Shown: positions 37,059 through 46,086 of the stretch, piece by piece
How positions within the stretch are numbered: the first letter of the stretch is position 1
How the letters are laid out: each line of letters opens with the position of its first letter
Assembly: GCA_005893225.1 (NCBI GenBank)
Contig: VBOT01000136.1
Coordinates: forward strand, 1 to 51,056
From: Candidatus Eiseniibacteriota bacterium
GTDB lineage: Bacteria; Eisenbacteria; RBG-16-71-46
DNA length: 51,056 bases
Direction of reading: 5' to 3'
The notes under the pieces: generated by a model
Seen by the model: the letters and a program-made list of their open reading frames with translations, nothing else
Databases searched by the model: none
Told to the model about the DNA's origin: nothing
Position numbers and translations under genes: made by a program

Positions 37059-39400
37059 AGCTCCTCGTTCCACAGCCGCTCGAGCGGGGCCGCCGCGGCG
37101 GCCTTGAGCTCGGCGCTCTGCCAGGTGCGCACGCCGCCGTCGGGCAGGAGGGCCCGGAGGAGGGGCGCCTCGATCACCGTGCCGGCCGGCCAGGCCAGCA
37201 GCGAGCGCTCGCGCGCCGCCTGGAACAGGCGCGCGGCGCGCTCGGGGCTCACCTCGAAGACGATCGCGGGGCGCTCGCTGAAGAGCGCCAGCTCGGTGCC
37301 GGCCTCGAAGGCGGACAGGTCGATCTCGGCGCCGAGCCCGCGCTCCGGAGCCGCGCTCATCACCATCTCCGCCACCGCCACCCCGAGGCCTCCGTCGGAG
37401 ATATCGTGGGCGGCGCGGGCCCACCGGCCCTCGGCGGCCAGCACGGCCAGCTCCTGGAGCCGCGCCTCGCGAGGGAGGTCCAGGGACGGCGGAGCCCCGG
37501 GGCGCTCGCCCAGGACTTCCCGGACGTAAGCCGAGCCTCCGAGCTCGTCGCGCGGCTCTCCGACCACCACCAGGAAGTCGCCCGCGCGGGCGAGCCCGTG
37601 GGGCGTGAGGCAGGAGAGGTGACGCACCACGCCGGCGCACAGCACCACCGGCGAGGGCGGCACCGCGGCCGAGCCCGACTGGTTGTAGAGGCTCACGTTG
37701 CCGCTCACGAACGGCAGCGGCTGACCGCGGTTCGCCAGCGCGCCGAGATGCTCCGCCGCGACCGCCAGGCCCTCGAGCGTGGCCTCGAAATCTCCCATCA
37801 CCGCGGGATCGCCGGGGTCGCCGAAGTTGAGGCAGTCGGTGAGCGCCCAGGGCCGACCGCCGACGCAGGCCACGTTGCGGGCCGCCTCGGCCACCGCGTG
37901 GCGAGCGCCCAGCTCCGGGTCGCTCTCGCACCAGTACGGGTTGCCTCCGACGGCGAACGCCAGGCCCAGGGCGCGCCCCGGGTCGGGGCGGATCACGACC
38001 GCATCGGCCTCGCCGGGCCTGAGCCAGGTCCGCCCCTGCACCTCGCTGTCGTAGTGGCGGAACAGGTACTCGCGCGAGCACAGGTTGAAGCTTCCCAGCA
38101 GGGCCAGGAGCGCCGGGCGCGGGTCGGGATGCTCGGAGCGATGCTTGTAGGGCGCGGGCGGAGGGCGCCTTCGCGAGGCTCGCTTGACGTGCCGGGAGGA
38201 GGTGATCGCCTCGACCGGGCAGTCGACCACCACCTCTTCCTGCCAGCGGACGCGATAGCGCGGGTCCCGGGTGGCGCGCCCGATCACGCGCGCTCCCGCG
38301 CCGGGAGAGACCGAGGCCAGCGCGAACTCTCGGTTGTAGAGATCGCACAGCTCCGGCGCGAAGCCCTCCGGCACCACCCAGCAGAAGCGCTCCTGGGTCT
38401 CCGCGCACAGCACCACCTCGGGGGAGAGGGAGCCCGCCTGGTGCACGCGGTCGAGGTCGATTTCGGCGCCACACCCGCCGGCTGCGGCCAACTCGCTGGT
38501 GGCGCACGCCACGCCGCCCGCGCCGAGGTCCTTGAGACCGGCCGGGATTCCCCGCGCGCGCAGGCGCGCAAAGGCCTCGAGGTTCGCCACCGTGAGCACC
38601 CGCTTGAGGAACGGATCGGGGAGCTGCACCGCCGGCCGCCGGTCCTCGCCGCCGAGCCGCTCCGAGGCGAAGGCGGCGCCGCCGAAGCCGCTCTCGTCGG
38701 TCGGCTTGCCGACCAGCACGAAGGACCACGGGCCCTCGCCCTCGGGCACCCGGCTCCGCAGCACGCCGTTCCTCGGGGCGAGGCCCACGGCCATGACGTT
38801 GACGAGGCAGTTCCGGTCGAAGGCGCCGTCGAAGGTGACCTCGCCGCCCAGGTTCGGCACGCCGAGCGGGTTGCCGTAGCCCGCGATCCCCTCCACCACG
38901 CCGCGGGCCACGTCGCGCGCCTGCACGCCGCTCCTTGGATCGCCGAGGCGCAGGACGTCGAGCACTCCCACGACCTCGGCTCCCATGCACGCCACGTCCC
39001 GCACGATCCCGCCGATTCCCGTCGCCGCCCCCTCGACCGGCAGGACCTGGCTCGGGTGGTTGTGGCTCTCGTGCGCCAGGACGAGCAGCAGGTCCTCGCA
39101 CGGCGAGGGCAGGCTCACCACGCCGGCGTCCTCGCCGGGACCGATCACGACCTGGGGCGCGCGCGTGGGAAGGCGGCTCAGCAGATGGCGCGTCGACTTG
39201 TACGAGCAGTGCTCGCTCCACAGGATGCCGAACAGCACCACCTCGGGCCACGAGGGAGGGCGCCCGAGGAGCTCGAGGAGCAGCGTCACCTCGTCGGCTT
39301 CGAGTCCCACGCCGCGCGCGCGCAGCCGGCGGGCCACCTCGGCCGGCTCACGGGCCTCCTCGGCGGTGAACGCGGGATGGAACCGGGCGGTGACGCTCAT
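37055..39400 (-). CDS. purL: FGAM synthase large subunit
   Basis: ATP-dependent amination of FGAR to FGAM, fourth purine step. 781 residues, the short PurL type that works with separate PurQ and PurS. Two AIR-synthase-like halves are visible: LFGILWSEHCSYKSTRHLL, VVIGPGEDAGVV, HESHNHPSQVLPVEGAATGIGGIVRDVACMGA and GIAGYGNPLGVPNLGGEVTFD in the first, and ALTDCLNFGDPGDPAVMGDFEATLEGL, FVSGNVSLYNQSG and AHDISDGGLGVAVAEM in the second. Start ATG 39400 overlaps the purB stop as ATGA. The track's 991-residue ORF extends into purB in the wrong frame. Confidence 0.94.
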   Translation of the reverse strand: MSVTARFHPAFTAEEAREPAEVARRLRARGVGLEADEVTLLLELLGRPPSWPEVVLFGILWSEHCSYKSTRHLLSRLPTRAPQVVIGPGEDAGVVSLPSPCEDLLLVLAHESHNHPSQVLPVEGAATGIGGIVRDVACMGAEVVGVLDVLRLGDPRSGVQARDVARGVVEGIAGYGNPLGVPNLGGEVTFDGAFDRNCLVNVMAVGLAPRNGVLRSRVPEGEGPWSFVLVGKPTDESGFGGAAFASERLGGEDRRPAVQLPDPFLKRVLTVANLEAFARLRARGIPAGLKDLGAGGVACATSELAAAGGCGAEIDLDRVHQAGSLSPEVVLCAETQERFCWVVPEGFAPELCDLYNREFALASVSPGAGARVIGRATRDPRYRVRWQEEVVVDCPVEAITSSRHVKRASRRRPPPAPYKHRSEHPDPRPALLALLGSFNLCSREYLFRHYDSEVQGRTWLRPGEADAVVIRPDPGRALGLAFAVGGNPYWCESDPELGARHAVAEAARNVACVGGRPWALTDCLNFGDPGDPAVMGDFEATLEGLAVAAEHLGALANRGQPLPFVSGNVSLYNQSGSAAVPPSPVVLCAGVVRHLSCLTPHGLARAGDFLVVVGEPRDELGGSAYVREVLGERPGAPPSLDLPREARLQELAVLAAEGRWARAAHDISDGGLGVAVAEMVMSAAPERGLGAEIDLSAFEAGTELALFSERPAIVFEVSPERAARLFQAARERSLLAWPAGTVIEAPLLRALLPDGGVRTWQSAELKAAAAAPLERLWNEEL

Positions 39401-40698
39401 GGATCGGGCGGAAGCGCGCGGGCGTAGAGCGCGCCGACGTTCCTCAGGAAGGGCTCGAGCACGAAGCAGCTCGCGAGCCGCTCGCGACTGAGGCGCTGGC
39501 TCACGCGGGGATCGCGCTCGAGCGCGAGGCGAAACTCGGGCCCGCCGTCCAGGGCCTGGAGGGCGTGCTCCTGGACCACGCGGTAGGCCTCGTCCCTCGA
39601 CAGGCCCGCCTCGGTGAGAGCCAGCAGCACGCGCTGCGAGAACACCAGCCCGCCTCCGGCCTCGAGGTTCCGGGCCATCCGGTCGGGGTGGACCACCAGA
39701 TCCCTGAGGACCGCGGCCACCTCGGAGGCCATGAAGTCGAGCACCAGGAACGAGTCGGGCAGGATCACCCGCTCCGCCGAGGAGTGGCTGATGTCCCGCT
39801 CGTGCCACAGCGCCTGGTTCTCCAGCGCCGCCAAGGCGTAGCCGCGCAGGAGCCGCGCCAGCCCGCACACCCGCTCGGAGCGCACCGGGTTGCGCTTGTG
39901 GGGCATGGCCGAAGAGCCCTTCTGCCCGCGCTCGAACGGCTCCTCGGCCTCGTGCACCTCGCTCCGCTGCAGGTGCCGCACCTCGAGCGCGATCCGCTCC
40001 AGCGTGCCGGCGGAAACCGCCAGCGCGCACTGGAGCGCCGCGTGCCGGTCGCGGTGCACCACCTGGCTCGCCACCGGCTCAGGAGCGAGCCTCAGCCGGG
40101 CCAGGGCGGCCTCCTCGATCTCCGGATCGAGGTGCGCCAGCGTCCCGACCGCCCCCGAGAACTTGCCGACCCGGGCCTGCTCGAGAGCGCGGCGCAGGCG
40201 CTCCTCGTCGCGCCCCAGCTCCTCGCTCCACGACAGGCACTTGAGCCCGAACGTGATCGGCTCCGCGTGGATGCCGTGGGTTCGCCCGACCATGGGAGTC
40301 TCACGGTAACGGCCGGCCAGCGCCCAGGCCTCGCGGCGCGCGGTGGCGAGGCGGCCCAGGAGAACCCCGCCCGCCTCGGCAATCTGGAGGCCGAGTGCCG
40401 TGTCCACCAGGTCGGACGAGGTCAGCCCCACGTGCAGGAAGCGGGAGTCCTCCCCCACCGACTCGCCGATCATGGAGAGGAACGCGATGACATCGTGCCG
40501 GACCTCCCCCTCGATCTCGAGCATCCGCCGCTCGTCGATCCGGGCGCGCCGCCGGATGCGGTCGCTCGTCCCCGCGGGCACGTGGCCGCGCGCCTCGCGC
40601 TCGGCGGTGGCCGCCAGTTCGACCTCGAGCCACAGCTCGAGGCGCCGGGCGTCGCTCCACACCCGACTCATCTCGGGCAGCGAGTAGCGCGCGATCAC
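39397..40698 (-). CDS. purB: Adenylosuccinate lyase
   Basis: Cleaves SAICAR and adenylosuccinate, releasing fumarate, in both purine branches. 433 residues. Fumarase/aspartase-superfamily motifs are clear: MSRVWSDARRLELWLEVELA near the start, FLHVGLTSSDLVDTA, GRTHGIHAEPITFGLK, and the flexible signature loop GSSAMPHKRNPVRSE containing the catalytic serine, followed by HERDISHSSAERVILPD. Start GTG 40698 shares GTGA with the htrA stop. Translation is thus tied to the protease gene before it and, by ATGA, to purL after it. No frame damage is seen. Confidence 0.94.
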   Translation of the reverse strand: MIARYSLPEMSRVWSDARRLELWLEVELAATAEREARGHVPAGTSDRIRRRARIDERRMLEIEGEVRHDVIAFLSMIGESVGEDSRFLHVGLTSSDLVDTALGLQIAEAGGVLLGRLATARREAWALAGRYRETPMVGRTHGIHAEPITFGLKCLSWSEELGRDEERLRRALEQARVGKFSGAVGTLAHLDPEIEEAALARLRLAPEPVASQVVHRDRHAALQCALAVSAGTLERIALEVRHLQRSEVHEAEEPFERGQKGSSAMPHKRNPVRSERVCGLARLLRGYALAALENQALWHERDISHSSAERVILPDSFLVLDFMASEVAAVLRDLVVHPDRMARNLEAGGGLVFSQRVLLALTEAGLSRDEAYRVVQEHALQALDGGPEFRLALERDPRVSQRLSRERLASCFVLEPFLRNVGALYARALPPDP

Positions 40699-41855
40699 GG
40701 CTCTTCCCTCGGGGCCTCGGCCAGCGTCAGCCCGAGGTCGAGACGCCGGTCGCCGCGCTCGATCGCGAGCTGGATCCGGTCCCCCACCGCGGCTCCGTAG
40801 ATGCTGCTCTGCGCGTCGTCGACCGAGTTGATCACGCGCCCATTGACGCGCCGGATGCGGTCGCCCACCCGCACCCCGGCGCGGGCGGCCGGGCCGCCGG
40901 GATCGACCCGCGTCACGATCAACCCGCCGAGGTCGGTGAGGCTCAGCCGCCGCGCGAGGTACGGGGTCACGGGCTGCACCAGCATCCCTGGCCAGGCGGC
41001 GCGCACGTGCCCGTAGCGCTGGATCTCGCCGAGCACCCGCCGCGCCAGGTTGATGGGGATGGCGAACCCGATGCCCAGCGACCCTCCGCCCTGGGTGAAG
41101 ATGAAGGTGTTGATCCCGATCACCTCGCCGTCGCCGTTCACCAGCGGTCCGCCGCTGTTGCCGGGATTGATCGCCGCGTCGGTCTGGATCATGTTCTTGT
41201 AGACGCCCGACTCGGTGGCCTCGGCCTTGATGTCGCGCCGGGTGGCGCTGATCACCCCGGCCGTCACGGTCGGCTGCGTGTCGTTCAGCAGGTAGCCGAA
41301 CGGGTTCCCGATCGCGATCGCCCATTCGCCCACCAGCAGGTGATCGCTGTCTCCCAGCGGGGCGGCGGGGAGGTTCTTGCCGTTCACCTTGAGCACCGCC
41401 AGGTCGTAGGTCGGCGTGGCGCCCAGGAGCGTGGCGGGAAACTGGCGGCCGTCGGTCAAGGTCACCGTGATCTGGTCGGCGTTCCGGACCACGTGCTCGT
41501 TGGTAAGGATCAGACCGGCCGGATCCACGATCGCGCCCGAGCCCAGCCCGGGGATACGCTCGCGGTACTCCATGGGCGGGTAGAAGCGCTCGAAGAACTC
41601 GTCGTGGAAGAGCCCTCCGAACGGATCGGCGCGCACCACGCGCGTGGTCACGACGCTCACCGACACCACGGCCGGGCTGGCGCGCTCCGCCGCGACCACG
41701 ATCGCGTTGCGCCGCGACGACGACAGGGTCTCGCCGGCCTCGGCGTGGCCGACCGCCGGCCGCCGCCCCGGGCCCTCGGAGAGCCAGAGCGCCGCGCCCG
41801 CCCCCATCAGCAGCCCGAGCCCCAGCGTCGCCATCCCGCGCGCTCGCGGGCTCAT
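40695..41855 (-). CDS. HtrA/Deg-family periplasmic serine protease, membrane anchored
   Basis: 386 residues. An N-terminal membrane anchor or uncleaved signal (MATLGLGLLMGAGAALWL) precedes a trypsin-like domain with the triad His (ILTNEHVV), Asp (TYDLAVLKV) and Ser (INPGNSGGPLVNGDGEVIGINTFI). A single PDZ domain follows (LGGLIVTRVDPGGPAARAGVRVGDRIRRVNGRVI). One PDZ and a membrane anchor resemble DegS or HtrA of Gram-positives more than two-PDZ DegP, so envelope stress sensing or periplasmic quality control is likely. Start ATG 41855 overlaps truA as ATGA. It lies oddly between truA and purB, with coupled translation on both sides. Confidence 0.9.
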   Translation of the reverse strand: MSPRARGMATLGLGLLMGAGAALWLSEGPGRRPAVGHAEAGETLSSSRRNAIVVAAERASPAVVSVSVVTTRVVRADPFGGLFHDEFFERFYPPMEYRERIPGLGSGAIVDPAGLILTNEHVVRNADQITVTLTDGRQFPATLLGATPTYDLAVLKVNGKNLPAAPLGDSDHLLVGEWAIAIGNPFGYLLNDTQPTVTAGVISATRRDIKAEATESGVYKNMIQTDAAINPGNSGGPLVNGDGEVIGINTFIFTQGGGSLGIGFAIPINLARRVLGEIQRYGHVRAAWPGMLVQPVTPYLARRLSLTDLGGLIVTRVDPGGPAARAGVRVGDRIRRVNGRVINSVDDAQSSIYGAAVGDRIQLAIERGDRRLDLGLTLAEAPREEP

Positions 41856-42601
41856 GGCTCGAGTCCCTCCGGGTAGAACACCTGCTCCAGGCACAGGCCC
41901 TGGGCGGGGGCGGTGACCCCCGCCCGCCGCCGGTCACGCGACGCCACGATCGAGTCCATGGCGGCGGCGGGATCGGGTGCGGCGGCCACCTTCAGGGCGG
42001 TGCCGACGATGTTGCGAACCATGTGATAGAGGAAGTGGTCGGCCACGATGTCGAAGCGCAGGAACGGCCCGTGACCCGTCCAACTCGCCCGCATCACCCG
42101 GCACACCGGGCTTCCCTGCGAGCTCCCGGAGGCGCGGAATGCGGAGAAATCGTCCTCGCGCTCGAGCGCGCGCGTCGCTCGAGCGAGCCCCGAGAGGGGC
42201 AGGGACCTCCTCGGGAACCACGCCATCCTGCGATACAGCAGGTCCTCCTCGGGAAGCAGGTGGTAGCTGTAGCGGCGCGCGCGCGCCGTCAGGCGAGCGT
42301 GAAAGCGCTCGGGCGCCTCCTCGCTGGAGCGCACCCTCACGTCGCCCGGGAGCCGCGCATTGAGCGCCGGCGCGAGTGCCGGGGCCGGGAGCCGGGTCGG
42401 GGCCGAGAACGACGCCACCTGCCCCCGGGCGTGCACCCCGCGGTCGGTGCGTCCCGCCCCCGCGACCCGCACCAGGTCGCCACCCACCAGGTCCTGAAGG
42501 GCCGCCTCGAGCACGCCCTGTACGGTACGCTGCCCCGGTTGCGACTGCCAGCCGTGGAAGTCGGTCCCGTCGTAGGCCACCACCAGCTTGAACCCGCGCA
42601 C
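41852..42601 (-). CDS. truA: tRNA pseudouridine(38-40) synthase
   Basis: Isomerises uridines 38-40 in the tRNA anticodon arm. 249 residues. The start KLVVAYDGTDFHGWQSQPGQRTVQGVLEAAL and the catalytic loop VAGAGRTDRGVHARGQVASF (catalytic Asp in RTDRGVHA) are diagnostic, as are DDFSAFRASGSS and DHFLYHMVRNIVGT. Start GTG 42601 lies 3 bases after the ecfT stop; no better start is in frame. The stop overlaps htrA as ATGA. Confidence 0.94.
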   Translation of the reverse strand: MRGFKLVVAYDGTDFHGWQSQPGQRTVQGVLEAALQDLVGGDLVRVAGAGRTDRGVHARGQVASFSAPTRLPAPALAPALNARLPGDVRVRSSEEAPERFHARLTARARRYSYHLLPEEDLLYRRMAWFPRRSLPLSGLARATRALEREDDFSAFRASGSSQGSPVCRVMRASWTGHGPFLRFDIVADHFLYHMVRNIVGTALKVAAAPDPAAAMDSIVASRDRRRAGVTAPAQGLCLEQVFYPEGLEP

Positions 42602-42604
42602 TCA

Positions 42605-43369
42605 CTAGCCTCGCCACAGGATCGCCACGGCGGCGAGCCCCGCACCCAGGCCGCTGGCCGCGAGCGGCGGGCGCGGGCCCGCCGCGATCGGCCGCATCCG
42701 GTAGTGACGCGCCTCGAGCGCCAGCGCCGTCCACTCGGCGCGCTCCAGCGCCGAGACCAGTGTGGGCACCAGGCTGGCGCGGCGCCGCTCCAGCCGCTCG
42801 CGGAGGCCGCGCGGCGGGCGTCCCGCGCGCAGCTCCTGGATGGCCGCGATCCGGCGCGCCTCGTCGACCAGCAACGGCACGAAGCGCAGCGCCAGGCCGA
42901 CCACCACGCGGCTCTCGCGCACCGGGACGCGCAGCCGCTCGAGCGGCCGGGCCAGGCGCGCCAGTTCGTCGGCCGCGCGCTCGCCGGGCCACGCGGCGCG
43001 GAGACCATGGAGCGCCGCCGAGGCGCCGGCGAGCCGGAGGCCGAGCAGAATGCCGAAGCCAAGCCCCTCGCGGGTGGGCCGGAGTCCGAGGAGGCGGGGC
43101 AGCGGCAGCGGGCGACCCGGAGTGAGATAGAGGTTGAGCCCGAGCGCGATCGACATCCCGATCGCGACTGCGCCGAGCCAGCGTCCCCCCGGCCGCCTCG
43201 CCCCCGCCGCTCCGGCCGCCAGGGCGGCGATCGAAAGGCACGCGAGCGCGGTCTCGAACCGGCCGGCCACCATCGATCCCACCAGGGCGCCGATCAGGAG
43301 CGGCGCCGGCCACTCGCGAACACCCACGCTTCCGGGCTCGGCGGAGCGCGCCGGAAGGCCGCGGGTCAC
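42605..43369 (-). CDS. EcfT/CbiQ-family transmembrane transporter component (orphan)
   Basis: 254 residues with about five membrane helices (LIGALVGSMVAGRFETALACLSIAALAAGAAG, LGAVAIGMSIALGLNLYL, LGFGILLGLRLAGASAALHGL and others). The cytoplasmic coupling region contains RESRVVVGLALRFVPLLVDEARRIAAIQELRAG and ALERAEWTALALEARHY, matching the EcfT signature area. EcfT joins a vitamin- or metal-binding S component to EcfA ATPases; none is encoded nearby, so substrate and partners are unknown. Start GTG 43369 shares GTGA with the asd stop. Confidence 0.78.
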   Translation of the reverse strand: MTRGLPARSAEPGSVGVREWPAPLLIGALVGSMVAGRFETALACLSIAALAAGAAGARRPGGRWLGAVAIGMSIALGLNLYLTPGRPLPLPRLLGLRPTREGLGFGILLGLRLAGASAALHGLRAAWPGERAADELARLARPLERLRVPVRESRVVVGLALRFVPLLVDEARRIAAIQELRAGRPPRGLRERLERRRASLVPTLVSALERAEWTALALEARHYRMRPIAAGPRPPLAASGLGAGLAAVAILWRG

Positions 43370-44403
43370 GACGCGCCGGCCTCCGCGTGGCTCAGCGCCT
43401 CGGCGATCTGGATGGCGTTCAGCGCCGCCCCCTTGCGCAGGTTGTCCGAGGCGACGAAGAACTCGAGGCCGTTCTCCTGGGAAGGATCGCGCCGCGCGCG
43501 GCCCACGAGGACGGGGTCCCGTCCGGCGGCGGCGAGCGGGACCGGATAGCGCGCCTGGGCCGGGTCGTCCACGACCTCGAGGCCCGGAAACTCGCGCCAC
43601 AGGGCGCGTGCTTCCTCGGGGCCGATTCCCCGGGACAGCCGCACATTCACCGCGGCCGCGTGTCCGACCCGCACCGGCACGCGCACCGCCGTCGCCGTCA
43701 CCGGCAGTTCCGGCAGGCCGAGGATCTTCCGCGTCTCCCAGACGATCTTCATCTCCTCGCGCGTGTAGCCGTTGTCCTCGAACCGGTCGATGTGCGGCAC
43801 CACGTTGAACGCGAAGGGAGGCCCGCCGTCGCGGCGCGCCGGAGGCTGGCCGTCGAGGCCCAGCCGGACGCCGCGCTCCAGCTCCTCGAGCGCCTGGGCA
43901 CCAGCACCCGACACGGACTGGTACGTGGCCACCGCCACGCGCTCGAGGCCCGCGGCGCGCTGGAGCGGGGCGAGCGCCATCACGATCGCGATGGTCGAGC
44001 AGTTGGGGTTGGCGACCAGCCACGGCAGGTCGTCGAGCGTCGCGCCGTTGATCTCCGGGACCACGAGCGGCACGTCCGGCTGGTAGCGGAACGCGCTGCT
44101 GTTGTCGATCACGCGCGCTCCCGCCTCGCGCGCGGCGCCCGCCCACTTCTGGCTGATGTCGTTCTTGGTCGCGAACAACGCGATCTCGACGCCGTCGAAG
44201 GCGTGGCTCGACACCGGCTCGACCGGCAGGGACTCGCCGCGGAACGGGAGCCGGCGATCGGCGAGGCGCTCGCTCGCGAGCAGGCGGAGCGAGTCCAGCG
44301 GGAAGCCGCGCTCCTCGAGGAGCGCGAGGATGGTGCGGCCCACCAGGCCGGTGGCGCCGAGGATCGCCGCGCGCCGTTTACAGGGTGCCTTGACGAACGC
44401 CAT
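43366..44403 (-). CDS. asd: Aspartate-semialdehyde dehydrogenase
   Basis: NADPH-dependent reduction of aspartyl phosphate to the semialdehyde, for lysine/diaminopimelate, threonine and methionine. 345 residues. The Rossmann motif is AAILGATGLVGRTILALLEERGFP; ALFATKNDISQKWAGAAREAGARVIDNSSAFRY, the active-site cysteine in WLVANPNCSTIAIVMAL, and YQSVSGAGAQALEEL are all characteristic. The ATG at 44403 gives a family-like N-terminus with GGGAG about 11 bases upstream. A GTG at 44460 would overlap lnt as GTGA and add 19 residues, so the start is open. Confidence 0.93.
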   Translation of the reverse strand: MAFVKAPCKRRAAILGATGLVGRTILALLEERGFPLDSLRLLASERLADRRLPFRGESLPVEPVSSHAFDGVEIALFATKNDISQKWAGAAREAGARVIDNSSAFRYQPDVPLVVPEINGATLDDLPWLVANPNCSTIAIVMALAPLQRAAGLERVAVATYQSVSGAGAQALEELERGVRLGLDGQPPARRDGGPPFAFNVVPHIDRFEDNGYTREEMKIVWETRKILGLPELPVTATAVRVPVRVGHAAAVNVRLSRGIGPEEARALWREFPGLEVVDDPAQARYPVPLAAAGRDPVLVGRARRDPSQENGLEFFVASDNLRKGAALNAIQIAEALSHAEAGAS

Positions 44404-44456
44404 GGAATGGAAGCTCCCGCTCGCCGCCGAGGCCGAGGAACGAAGCGGCATCGTAT

Positions 44457-46067
44457 TCACGACCGATTCGCGGTGTCAATTCGCGGGCCGCGGCGACGCC
44501 TCGCCCAGGCCGCCGCGGAGAGCCCCGCCACCGCGAGCCCCGCCAGGAGCCCCGGCCAGTCGCCGGTCCGGGTGTAGAGCGTGGGGATCCCGCGCGGGGG
44601 CAGCGGGGCCGAGAGCACCGCGGCGCGGAACACCGGTGCCTGGCGCACCACGCGGCCGTTCGAGTCCACCACGAAGGTGAGCCCGGTGTTCGCGCAGCGC
44701 AGCAGCGGCACGTGACTCTCGACCGCCCGGAACACCGCCATCGCGGCATGCTGGTAGAGCGCCGCGCTGTTCCCGAACCATTCGTCGTTGGTGATGTTGA
44801 CGAGCCACGCGGCGCCGCGGCGCACGTCCTCGCGCGCCAGATCCGGGAAGATCGACTCGAAGCACACCAGCGGCGCGAACGGTCCCGCCTCGCTCGGAAA
44901 CACCACCGGCTCGGTTCCCGCCGTCCACTCCGCCTGCCCCAGGTCGATCTTGCCGAGCCCGGGAAGGAACCACTGGAACGGCATCCGCTCTCCGAAGGGC
45001 ACCAGATGGCGCTTGGCGTAACGTGGCGAGGTCGTGCCGTCGGGCAGGAAGAGCCCCGCGGAGTTGTAATAGCGCGGCCGGCCGTCGGGCCCCAGAGCGT
45101 AATCCGCGTAACCGCTGAACACCGGGACTCCGGTGCGCGAGGTGAACTCGGCGACCTGAAACGCCTGGTCGAGCTGCAGGCGCAGGTAGCTGCCGGTCGC
45201 GGTCTCGGGCCAGACCACGAGGCGCGGCTGGGGCGTGCCCGAGAGCGCGCGCTCGGAGAGCTCGAGGAAGGTGTGCAGGATCTCGCGCTGGTGCCGTCCC
45301 GACCACTTGATCTCGCCTGGGATGTTTCCCTGGATCAGCGCCACCGGCACGCCGCCGCCCTGCGGCGCGGCCCCCAGCACCCGCTCGCCCCAGAGCCAGG
45401 GGAGTGCGAGGGCGAACAGCGCTCCCAGCGCGGCGCGGCCGCGACCCCCTCTCCCGAGCGCCCGCCACAGCAGCGCGTTCAGGACCAGCACCCACAGCGT
45501 CACCAGGGTCACGCTGCCGAGGCTCGCCATCTGGATCAGCGGGGGTATCCCGTGCTGCGTGTAGCCGGGCTGGAACCAGGGAAATCCCATCTCGCCCGAG
45601 GCGCGCAGCTCCTCGACCGCGAGGAAGCAGGGCGGGAACACCCAGGCGAGGCCGACGCCGGAGCTTCGGGCGAGGGTGCCTGCGAGCCAGGTTCCGAGCC
45701 CGGTGAACAGCGACAGGTAGGCGGCTGCCGCGAGCCATGCCGGGTACTTGAGCCAGGGGACGGTGATCGCCACCTCGGAGAGCAGCGCGATCCAGTGCGT
45801 CCCGATCAGGAAGAAGACGAGCCCGAAGACGTAGCCCAGCCCGAAGAGCCCGCGGGCCTTCACGCCGGCGCGCCGGCGCGCCTCGAGCGCCCAGAGCAGC
45901 GGGACGAAGCCGAACCATGCGAGCGGGCCGAATGGTCCCGGGAGGAAGGAGACCCCCAGAAGGATCCCCGATAACGACGCGAGCCCCAGCTCCCGCCCGC
46001 GCGATCGGGACGCGACGGGAAGTGGGGCGGGCCCGCTCTCGGCGGTCGGGACCGAGCCTCGAAGCAC
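44457..46067 (-). CDS. lnt: Apolipoprotein N-acyltransferase
   Basis: Adds the third acyl chain to the N-terminal cysteine of lipoproteins at the periplasmic face, a step needed for Lol sorting in many diderms. 536 residues: an N-terminal block of six or more membrane helices, then a nitrilase-like domain with the Glu-Lys-Cys triad visible in VVWPETATGSYL, YAKRHLVPFGERMPF and PLVCFESIFPDLAREDV, and a last membrane helix (GLLAGLAVAGLSAAAW). Start GTG 46067 has only a weak Shine-Dalgarno, 20 bases after the oxidoreductase stop. With lolC/E and lolD elsewhere in the window, it completes most of the lipoprotein export path. Confidence 0.93.
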   Translation of the reverse strand: MLRGSVPTAESGPAPLPVASRSRGRELGLASLSGILLGVSFLPGPFGPLAWFGFVPLLWALEARRRAGVKARGLFGLGYVFGLVFFLIGTHWIALLSEVAITVPWLKYPAWLAAAAYLSLFTGLGTWLAGTLARSSGVGLAWVFPPCFLAVEELRASGEMGFPWFQPGYTQHGIPPLIQMASLGSVTLVTLWVLVLNALLWRALGRGGRGRAALGALFALALPWLWGERVLGAAPQGGGVPVALIQGNIPGEIKWSGRHQREILHTFLELSERALSGTPQPRLVVWPETATGSYLRLQLDQAFQVAEFTSRTGVPVFSGYADYALGPDGRPRYYNSAGLFLPDGTTSPRYAKRHLVPFGERMPFQWFLPGLGKIDLGQAEWTAGTEPVVFPSEAGPFAPLVCFESIFPDLAREDVRRGAAWLVNITNDEWFGNSAALYQHAAMAVFRAVESHVPLLRCANTGLTFVVDSNGRVVRQAPVFRAAVLSAPLPPRGIPTLYTRTGDWPGLLAGLAVAGLSAAAWARRRRGPRIDTANRS

Positions 46068-46086
46068 GAGCGAGCTCGAGCCGCGA

